Source: CAYUHZ01 sp964444625
GTDB lineage: Bacteria > Patescibacteriota > Patescibacteriia > Patescibacteriales > GWC2-42-12
DNA length: 44,989 nucleotides
Direction: 5' to 3'
Assembly: GCA_964444625.1 (NCBI GenBank)
Contig: CAYUHZ010000002.1
Span: 1 to 44,989, forward strand
The notes under the pieces were generated by a model that saw only the letters and a program-made list of their open reading frames with translations, did no database searches and was not told the origin of the DNA. Shown here one piece after another: positions 33,085 to 39,201 of this stretch. Position 1 is the first letter of the stretch; every line of letters starts with the position of its first letter. The position numbers and the translations under genes were made by a program.

Positions 33085-34349
33085 GCTTGTTTGGTATATT
33101 TTAACAACACGTTAATCAGTTCGTCAATTTTTATTTTTTCCGATTTATCGCTGTTGCGGCGCTTCAATTCGACGCAATCTTCGGAAAGGGTCTTTTCACT
33201 GACAATCAGGCGAAGCGGACAACCGATCAAATCAGCTTCAGCAAACCTCTCTCCAGCGCTGACATTTTCACGATCGTCATAAAGCACTTCGATATTTGAT
33301 TTTACCAAAAAATTATACAAAAGATCGACAGTATAGTGAATTGAAGAATTATTATCCTTAATCGCTAGCAGATGAACCTGAAAAGGGGTCACTTCTTCCG
33401 GCCAGATGATTCCTTTATCATCGCGATTCAACTCTACAATCGTACCCATCAATCTCTGCAAGCCGATCCCGTAACAACCCATGGCAACAGTTTGTTTGAC
33501 TCCGCTTTTGTCTAAATAAGCTAAATCAAACGGAGCGGAGAATTTGTTCATCAGCTTAAAAATATTGCCAACCTCAATTGATTTTGCCTGCTTCAAATCT
33601 TTGTTGCCGCATTCGGGGCACGATTCTCCAACTGCTTCAATTATTTCTTTGTTGATCGCCACTTTACATTTATCGCATAGATAAATACTGTCTTCGCCGG
33701 CCGCGGTTAGAGTTTGAAATTCATGAGAATACTTGCAAAAAGCTCCGCCAGAGGCATAAGTCAAATAAGTCTTATCGCCGATACCGCAACGCCAAAAAAT
33801 ACTATAGTAAGCTTTTTTCATTTTTTCATAATAAATTTCCAAATCAGTAATATCGGCATGGAACGAATAAAGGTCTTTCATAATAAATTCTCGTCCTCTA
33901 ATCAAGCCTGATTTCGCCCTTTTTTCGTAACGAAATTTATTTTGAAATTGAAAGATATGCTTGGGCAAATCCTTGTATGATCTGATAAAACGTTTAGCGA
34001 GCGGAACCACAATCTCTTCATGGGTGGGTCCTAACACCATATTTTTATCTTCGCCTTCAAATCCCAAACACACCAAAGAATCAAAATTTTCCCAACGTCC
34101 TGTTTTTTCCCAGTTTTCTTTCGGTTGCAAGCTTGGCAGCAAAAGCTCCTGTCCGCCCATTTTAATCATTTCATCCCTGATAATATTTTCGATTTTTTTC
34201 TCCACCAAGAGTCCGAGCGGCAACAAGCTATACACTCCCGCCATCAATTTATCAATAAAACCACCACGATAAAGCAGTTTGGCGTTTAAACTAACCTCAT
34301 CCTTCGGATCATCTTTGATAGTCTTGGTAAAAAATTGGGATTGTCGCAT
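33078..34349 (-). CDS. proS: Prolyl-tRNA synthetase, short form without editing domain
   Basis: A 423-residue class II synthetase. Motif 1 region: AGVYSLLPLGLLVEKKIENI; motif 2: FQFQNKFRYEKRAKSGLIRGREF; motif 3: AMGCYGIGLQRLMGTIVE; then an anticodon-binding domain (QVHLLAIKD to the end). E. coli-type ProS has a YbaK-like insertion of about 180 residues between motifs 2 and 3 that hydrolyses Ala-tRNA(Pro). Here only about 50 residues are present, with a Cys4 pattern (CDKC, CPEC). Editing must be done in trans or not at all. It is the first gene of the row and ends inside the mreB start. Confidence 0.94.
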   Translation of the reverse strand: MRQSQFFTKTIKDDPKDEVSLNAKLLYRGGFIDKLMAGVYSLLPLGLLVEKKIENIIRDEMIKMGGQELLLPSLQPKENWEKTGRWENFDSLVCLGFEGEDKNMVLGPTHEEIVVPLAKRFIRSYKDLPKHIFQFQNKFRYEKRAKSGLIRGREFIMKDLYSFHADITDLEIYYEKMKKAYYSIFWRCGIGDKTYLTYASGGAFCKYSHEFQTLTAAGEDSIYLCDKCKVAINKEIIEAVGESCPECGNKDLKQAKSIEVGNIFKLMNKFSAPFDLAYLDKSGVKQTVAMGCYGIGLQRLMGTIVELNRDDKGIIWPEEVTPFQVHLLAIKDNNSSIHYTVDLLYNFLVKSNIEVLYDDRENVSAGERFAEADLIGCPLRLIVSEKTLSEDCVELKRRNSDKSEKIKIDELINVLLKYTKQAC

Positions 34350-34513
34350 AAATTTAGAAAACTAAGATTAGCAATAAATTCGCTATTCTGTTTTTATTAA
34401 AATTTAATTTATAAAAGTGGATTCTATCTACTATTGTAATTAAAAAAAGCTAAAAAGTCAAAAAAGTGTATTTGTGGCTCTACAATAAATAGTGTGGCGG
34501 AAAGCCAAAAAGC

Positions 34514-34573
34514 AGCGGTAAAATTAGCTTGAATATCGAGTTTCTCAACTCAAAGCTAAAATTAAGCACCGCT
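34514..34573. ncRNA. Candidate stem-loop RNA upstream of proS
   Basis: Three stacked helices close one 60-base segment: AGCGGT (34514-34519) with ACCGCT (34568-34573), TTAGCTT (34524-34530) with AAGCTAA (34553-34559), and GAGTT-TCTC-AACTC (34538-34551). The internal loops are short. In the remaining 34350-34890 spacer I see repeated GCTAAAATTA-type words but no convincing gene. It may be a small RNA, a leader element or the end of a decayed mobile element. Confidence 0.35.
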
Positions 34574-34891
34574 TCTATGAAAAAAATGTATCAATGAAAT
34601 GCTAAATTTGGCTCCAATGATAACGTTTTGTATTATATCAAATAAGCCATTCTGTTAATTTTCAATTGAACATATTGGCATCATCTAACAATATTTCGTT
34701 CCGGTCAATAAACTCTTCTTGTATTGTGGCAGTGTCGCTAAACTTTAAGCAAAATTCAAAAATAACCGCTAAAATTAGCTTTTTAAGCGTTAAAAAATCT
34801 AAAAAATTAGTGCTAATGTTAATCATTGGCGACAGTCCTATATAGCAAAAAACCAATGGTATGAGAAACGTTGGTTTTTTGTATTTATATC

Positions 34892-34922
34892 AAAAAACCC
34901 GCGCCGTTAAAAACAAACGCGG
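34892..34922 (-). terminator. Terminator at the end of the GC-rich block
   Basis: On the minus strand CCGCG (34922-34918) pairs with CGCGG (34903-34899), followed by GTTTTTTG. It would end a minus transcript coming from the MraZ-like gene through the GC-rich block. Confidence 0.6.
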
Positions 34923-35017
34923 ATCGGGCAGGGTGCACACCCTGTATTGAAAAGAGTGAAAAGCGACCCTGCAACTCAAAAATTTTCAGGAAAGCGGGCC
35001 GATCGGAAGGATATTTT

Positions 35018-35155
35018 CTATTCTTCGGTTTCGATTCCTCTGAATCGCGATTGTCTTCTCAGGCGTGTTCTTGGAACGACGCGGAGATCTGGCTGAGTAT
35101 CAAAGGAAACGTCTTTCCTAATGCATTCAAAGGCGATTCTTCTTTCTGATTTCAT
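35018..35155 (-). CDS. Possible small basic protein in the GC-rich block
   Basis: A 45-codon open frame beginning MKSERRIAFECIRKD and ending RFRGIETEE, Arg-rich. It lies behind the MraZ-like gene on the same strand and before a terminator, so it would be on the same transcript. Against it: no Shine-Dalgarno, although the upstream gene has a very strong one, short length, and strong hairpins on both sides. I do not recognise the protein. An untranslated structured RNA is an equally good reading. Confidence 0.25.
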   Translation of the reverse strand: MKSERRIAFECIRKDVSFDTQPDLRVVPRTRLRRQSRFRGIETEE

Positions 35156-35170
35156 GCACAAGAGGGGGGG

Positions 35171-35262
35171 GAGAAGAGGCGCGCCAGGAGGGGGACTCCT
35201 TGCCAGCCGATCGCGGAAATAGCGCCGCTTTCAACGGGGGTTAGCGCCTCTTCTCTTTTTTT
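35171..35262 (+). terminator. 12-bp hairpin with T-run, overlapping the MraZ-like stop
   Basis: GAGAAGAGGCGC (35171-35182) pairs perfectly with GCGCCTCTTCTC (35244-35255), followed on the plus strand by seven T. Inside is a smaller AGGAG/CTCCT hairpin. Orientation fits the end of a plus-strand transcript from within the block. On the minus strand the same hairpin follows the MraZ-like gene but without a T-run; a run of eight G (35164-35171) precedes it on the plus strand. Confidence 0.6.
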
Positions 35263-35611
35263 ATTTTTCTGGATAAGGTTCTACCAAGAGAACGCCATTC
35301 AAAAATTTAAGCCAGACGCTGTTTCCCAGGTAAAACGAGTTGCTTTTCTTCTTCACATGCTCCGGAATGGTCACGCGGAAAACTGTGAACCTTCCTTGTT
35401 TACTTGTTCTGACCTTGATCGCCAGATATTGTTGCCCTGTTTTTTTGATTGGCTTCTTGAAAGCAATCATCAAGCACCCGTCGCAACCTCTTTGGCTCAA
35501 AAACACTTCTTGTTCATCTATAATTTTTTCTCTCCTGACAATCTCTGGTGGTATGGTTAGTCTGTTTTTAATATCAATTCTCGCTTTGTTCTGATAATAA
35601 TAAATAACCAT
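35261..35611 (-). CDS. MraZ/AbrB-like DNA-binding protein
   Basis: A 116-residue protein from the ATG at 35611. Two swapped-hairpin-like repeats are visible: ARIDIKNRLTIPPEIVR (residues 10-26) and GRFTVFRVTIPEHVKKK (about 75-91), each resembling the 'D.kGRl.IP..lR' core of MraZ and SpoVT/AbrB proteins. RGCDGCLMIAF between them resembles the 'GlDGCL.lyp' segment of MraZ. It is shorter and more divergent than MraZ and is not next to the division/cell-wall cluster where mraZ normally lies. It has the best translation and transcription signals in the window: AAAGGAGG 7 bases before ATG and a consensus-like promoter. Likely a small transcription regulator; the target is unknown. Confidence 0.6.
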   Translation of the reverse strand: MVIYYYQNKARIDIKNRLTIPPEIVRREKIIDEQEVFLSQRGCDGCLMIAFKKPIKKTGQQYLAIKVRTSKQGRFTVFRVTIPEHVKKKSNSFYLGNSVWLKFLNGVLLVEPYPEK

Positions 35612-35660
35612 CAATTAACCTCCTTTAATGCTGGATATAGTATAATGATCTGTTTGCATT

Positions 35661-35688
35661 ATCTTACCAAAAAACCAAAAACTGTCAA
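35661..35688 (-). promoter_or_regulatory. Promoter for the MraZ-like gene
   Basis: Minus strand TTGACA (35688-35683), 16-base spacer, TAAGAT (35666-35661), about 50 bases before the ATG. Between here and secF lie two small hairpins, TTGAAG/CTTCAA and CTGCGG/CCGCAG, without T-runs. Confidence 0.65.
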
Positions 35689-35819
35689 GAAGCAGTCTTT
35701 CAAAGTCTCTTGAAGTTAAAATCTTCAAATGGAGCCTTTGTAAATTACCCTGCGGCAGAGACCGCAGTGTGAATTATTTATATAACAACAACTTTCAAAA
35801 TCATTGCTTAATTCACCCA

Positions 35820-36734
35820 TTATGCCCTTTTTCTCCCCCATTGCTCCCATAAAACAAGCAAAGGAGATGCCACGAAAACAGAACTGTATGTTCCGATAAA
35901 AATACCGAATGCCATGGCAAAAGCAAAAATCTTAATTGATTCCCCGCCAAAAAGAATGATAGCGCCAAGAGCCAGGATAACTGTCAAGGAAGTATTGATG
36001 GATCTAACTAAAGTCTGGTTGATGCTGGTGTTAATAGTGTTCTCAAAATCTTCGTTGCTGCGCGGCAAATTTTCTCTGATTCTGTCAAAAACAATGATTG
36101 TGTCATTGATTGAATAGCCCAGAACGGTTAAAATTGCGGCAACGAAGGGCGTGTTCACTTCTACGCCGAAAAATTTTCCCAATACCGCAAACAAACCAAG
36201 GGTAATGATGATATCATGAAACAAAGCGACCAAAGCGGAAATCCCGTACTTAAAAGAACTGACCGGCTTGGAAACTTGGCGAAAAACCCAGGCGATATAA
36301 ATTAATATTCCCAGCAAAGCGAAAAATATGGCGTAAACAGCCTTGCGCTTCAATTCCAAACCGATTGAGGGTCCTACTGAATCAAATCTCAATTCTTCAA
36401 GCTGATTTTCATTATTAATTTCGGAAGCTAGTTTGTTTAAGCTGGACATAATCGAATCCTTGATGGTCGGCTCGGTTTGTTGAAAGCGTAAAATTAAGGC
36501 GTTGGCATCTGACGGCTGTATAGACAAGCTATTTAATTTCAGATCGGCTAGGCTCTTCTCCGCTTGCGCTACGGTTGGAACATGCTGACTAAACTTAACT
36601 TCAAGCAAACTTCCGCCGGTAAAATCAATTCCAAAACGAAGACCCCAAACAGACAGGGCAACGATCGAACTAACGAACAAAACAGACGAAACCCCCAGCC
36701 AAATATTCCTTTGTTGAATGATTCTTAGGTTCAT
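35820..36734 (-). CDS. secF: Protein translocase subunit SecF
   Basis: A 304-residue, six-helix membrane protein. The N-terminal helix is followed by LRFGIDFTGGSLLEVKF (the conserved D-FTGG motif), a periplasmic-side domain, and the RND-like core with YGISALVALFHDIIITLGLF, LTVLGYSINDTIIVFDRIREN and SINTSLTVILALGAIILFGG. SecF pairs with SecD and uses the proton or sodium gradient to pull proteins out of SecYEG. It starts 6 bases behind secD. Length and motifs are typical, so nothing of the SecD insertion is mirrored here. Confidence 0.96.
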   Translation of the reverse strand: MNLRIIQQRNIWLGVSSVLFVSSIVALSVWGLRFGIDFTGGSLLEVKFSQHVPTVAQAEKSLADLKLNSLSIQPSDANALILRFQQTEPTIKDSIMSSLNKLASEINNENQLEELRFDSVGPSIGLELKRKAVYAIFFALLGILIYIAWVFRQVSKPVSSFKYGISALVALFHDIIITLGLFAVLGKFFGVEVNTPFVAAILTVLGYSINDTIIVFDRIRENLPRSNEDFENTINTSINQTLVRSINTSLTVILALGAIILFGGESIKIFAFAMAFGIFIGTYSSVFVASPLLVLWEQWGRKRA

Positions 36735-36740
36735 ATGATA

Positions 36741-38798
36741 TTATTTATTTTTGGCTACTCCGATCAGCCAATTTTTCTTTTCCAGCCAAGAGCTGGGTAT
36801 AAGCTGCAAAAAATTCTTGGTTATAAAAATAGCGGAAAACATTGAAACCAGTACGCCGATAGTCAAGGTAATAGCAAAACCCTTAATCACGCTGGTGGAA
36901 AGTTGTATTAGAATAAAGCAGGTAATCAACGTGGAAACATTGCTATCGCGAATTGACGGCCAAGCGCGCTTGAAACCCTCTTCCAAGGCCAAAGATAAAG
37001 GCTTGCCTCGCTGTATTTCTTCGCGTAATCTGGCAAAAATCAACACGTTGGCATCAACCGCCATACCGATAGACATGACAAATCCGGCTAATCCGGAAAG
37101 AGTTAATGTTATCGGCCACAACTTAAAAATTGCCAAAACGATAATCGCATATGCCAATAAAGCAAAAACCGAAAGCAAGCCTGGCAGTCGATAGAAGAGA
37201 ATCATAAACAAGGCCACCAACACAAATCCGATTAAGCCGGCCCGCAAGCTATTGTCTACTGACTGCTGTCCCAAACTAGCTCCGACCGTCTGTTGGCTGA
37301 TAAGATTTATCGGCACTGGCAAAGCTCCGGCATTTAAACGTTGCGCCAATAACTTTGCCTCCTCTACTGTGAATCTACCGGAAATAATCGCTTTGCCGTC
37401 TTTAATTTGCTCATTTACGGTGGGTATGCTAATCGGATAATTATCCAAATAAATCGCCACCGGCTTGCCGATGTTTCTGCCGGTAATTTCCGAGAACATT
37501 TTCCCGCCTTCTTCGTCAAATTCCAAAGAAACAACTGGCGCTCCGTCATTAGGATCAAACTGGATAGTAGAAGTCTTTAAATTTTTACCGGTCAACTCGG
37601 TATTCTTCCAATCTGACTGCACGCCGGTAATGTCATCGGCGGTCTTGGTCTTGATCAGAATAACATTAACTTTATATTCAATTACCTGCCTTTCTCCCTG
37701 TTTGTGTATTAGATGATAACCAAACTGTGTTTCCACCACATCAGAGATGGTGCCAACTTGCTGGCTGAAAACCGTTTTTTCAAAAGGTTCAACCATATCG
37801 CCGGCTCCGAACCAGCCCAATTCGCCATAATTATCCTGCGCTCCCGGTTCAGTGGAATTTTGCTTGACCAAATCTTTAAAATTATCGGTTGTAGCTTGAG
37901 CTTTAAGTTTGGTAATTTTTGCTAACGCCTCTTCCTTGGTTAAGCCGCTCTCGCATTTTTCCGCACTGGTAAAACAAACTAGCAAATGCGACGCTTTAGC
38001 TTCTTTTTCCTGCGCCTTGTCGTCAAAAGCGCTGGTCTTGATTCTTTGATCCGCTAATTTTAAAATAACAAAACCGGTTGAAATCCTATTTAAATCCTTG
38101 GTCGTTTCTCCTTTTTTAAGTTTAGCTGCTAAACCGACATATTCGGGACTGGTTTTTTCAGTAAGCCAGCCCAAGTCGCCGCCATTAGCCTTACCGGAAT
38201 CATCTTCACTGTATTCTTTGGCCAGAGCCGAGAAATCACCTCCGGAAATCAATTTTCCCAGAACATTGGTGGCTTTTGCTTCGGCGTTTTCGTTATATTC
38301 ATCAAGCTGTTTTTGCTCGTCGGCTGTCAACTCGCGTTTTTCAGTATTCTGTTCTTTGAATTCCAAAAGCGGAGTTTCGCCAATCATTTTGATGGCTTGA
38401 TTGACATCTTTGATTCCCGCCAGCTCAACAATCACTTGAAAATCATCTCCGCTGCGATTAGTTTGGACTACCGGCTCGCTCACGCCAAAAACATTGACCC
38501 GACGCTCAATCACGTCGCGTACGCCCTCTACGGCGCTGGCGCGGTCGGCTGATTTAATAACGGAAACATCGGCTTGATAAACCAAGTGGGTTCCGCCCGA
38601 CAGATCAAGGCCGAGTCGGAAAGGAATTTCTTTGACTTTCGGCAACAGCAACTCGTATTTGTTTACGACCTTGTTGTAATATTGGCCCGCGTCAACAAAT
38701 AAGCCTACAACAGCTAAAATAATAATAAATACAAACATCCACCAGACCCTACCTCTGGTTCCTGGCTGAAAAATTTTTTGAAAAATATTGTCTGACAT
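36741..38798 (-). CDS. secD: SecD with inserted parvulin-type isomerase domains
   Basis: A 685-residue protein; simple bacterial SecD of this type has about 400-460 residues. The N-terminus is standard: a membrane helix, FRLGLDLSGGTHLVYQ and a P1-type domain with VIERRVNVFGVSEPVVQ. Residues about 150-370 form an insertion. Its second unit looks like a whole PpiC/parvulin domain: ASHLLVCF, FKDLVKQNSTEPGAQDNYGE, LGWFGAGDMVEPFEKTVF and FGYHLIHKQGERQ. A first, partial unit has FSALAKEYSEDDSG, GGDLGWL and TGFVILKLADQR. The RND core then resumes, with GMAVDANVLIFARLREE. It suggests prolyl isomerisation or folding right at the exit of the translocon. Confidence 0.93.
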   Translation of the reverse strand: MSDNIFQKIFQPGTRGRVWWMFVFIIILAVVGLFVDAGQYYNKVVNKYELLLPKVKEIPFRLGLDLSGGTHLVYQADVSVIKSADRASAVEGVRDVIERRVNVFGVSEPVVQTNRSGDDFQVIVELAGIKDVNQAIKMIGETPLLEFKEQNTEKRELTADEQKQLDEYNENAEAKATNVLGKLISGGDFSALAKEYSEDDSGKANGGDLGWLTEKTSPEYVGLAAKLKKGETTKDLNRISTGFVILKLADQRIKTSAFDDKAQEKEAKASHLLVCFTSAEKCESGLTKEEALAKITKLKAQATTDNFKDLVKQNSTEPGAQDNYGELGWFGAGDMVEPFEKTVFSQQVGTISDVVETQFGYHLIHKQGERQVIEYKVNVILIKTKTADDITGVQSDWKNTELTGKNLKTSTIQFDPNDGAPVVSLEFDEEGGKMFSEITGRNIGKPVAIYLDNYPISIPTVNEQIKDGKAIISGRFTVEEAKLLAQRLNAGALPVPINLISQQTVGASLGQQSVDNSLRAGLIGFVLVALFMILFYRLPGLLSVFALLAYAIIVLAIFKLWPITLTLSGLAGFVMSIGMAVDANVLIFARLREEIQRGKPLSLALEEGFKRAWPSIRDSNVSTLITCFILIQLSTSVIKGFAITLTIGVLVSMFSAIFITKNFLQLIPSSWLEKKNWLIGVAKNK

Positions 38799-38839
38799 AA
38801 AATAAAAAAACAGCAGTTTGTTAATTGCTTACATTTAGT

Positions 38840-38868
38840 ATTTTAGACTAAAGATTAATAAAAATCAA
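38840..38868 (-). promoter_or_regulatory. Promoter for secDF
   Basis: Minus strand TTGATT (38868-38863), 17-base spacer, TAAAAT (38845-38840), 42 bases before the secD ATG. Confidence 0.6.
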
Positions 38869-38911
38869 GTAAAAATATTACCGCTAAAATTAAATAAAAA
38901 AGCTATTTTAC

Positions 38912-38948
38912 TACAATAAAAAATCGGGTCCAGATTATCCTGAGACCC
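38912..38948 (-). terminator. Terminator downstream of secA
   Basis: Minus strand GGGTC (38948-38944) pairs with GACCC (38930-38926), followed by GATTTTTTATT. It lies about 250 bases after the secA stop; the stretch between holds a decayed copy of the secA tail. Confidence 0.6.
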
Positions 38949-39118
38949 AGAAATAACAACTTATTTTTCGTTTTTGGGAAATTCATATTTTTATTTCCCG
39001 CAATAATTCTCTCGTCCAGCAAGGACTGCTAAAATTATATTAGCCCTAGCGCTATCGTCGGATTGAGGCGGATTAGATATTGATTTCATGCAGTTCCGAC
39101 GGTTTTTTCGCTACTCCC

Positions 39119-39151
39119 CGCAAAACTTCTTGTATTTTTTTCCGCTGCCAC
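39119..39151 (-). repeat. Second copy of the secA zinc-tail sequence
   Basis: Bases 39119-39151 match 39210-39242, the end of secA, at 32 of 33 positions. On the minus strand the copy reads GSGKKYKKFCGE then TAG: the SEC-C tail with the first Cys of the final CC pair changed to Phe. It is out of frame with and behind the secA stop, so it is a relic, not part of the protein. Confidence 0.85.
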
Positions 39152-39201
39152 GCCCTCCTAAAAGCGTGCGAGACTCAAAATTTTCAAGCACCTACCGTGC
39201 A

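Noticed and set aside
34662..34856. Minus-strand 64-codon frame (TTG start) ending EFIDRNEILLDDANMFN
   Set aside because: It looks slightly protein-like at its end, but has no good start, no ribosome-binding site and no family I recognise. It may be a piece of a decayed gene; I did not list it.
35024..35050. T-loop-like GGTTTCGATTCC suggesting a tRNA
   Set aside because: The flanking bases do not form a T-stem, and no acceptor stem or anticodon arm fits.
34871..35149. Plus-strand 92-codon frame through the GC-rich block
   Set aside because: TTG start, no ribosome-binding site, runs through strong hairpins, no family resemblance.
34880..35262. tmRNA, RNase P RNA or SRP RNA in the GC-rich block
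   Set aside because: I looked for a tRNA-like end and tag frame, for GAGGAAAGTCC-type RNase P cores and for the SRP apical loop on both strands and found none.
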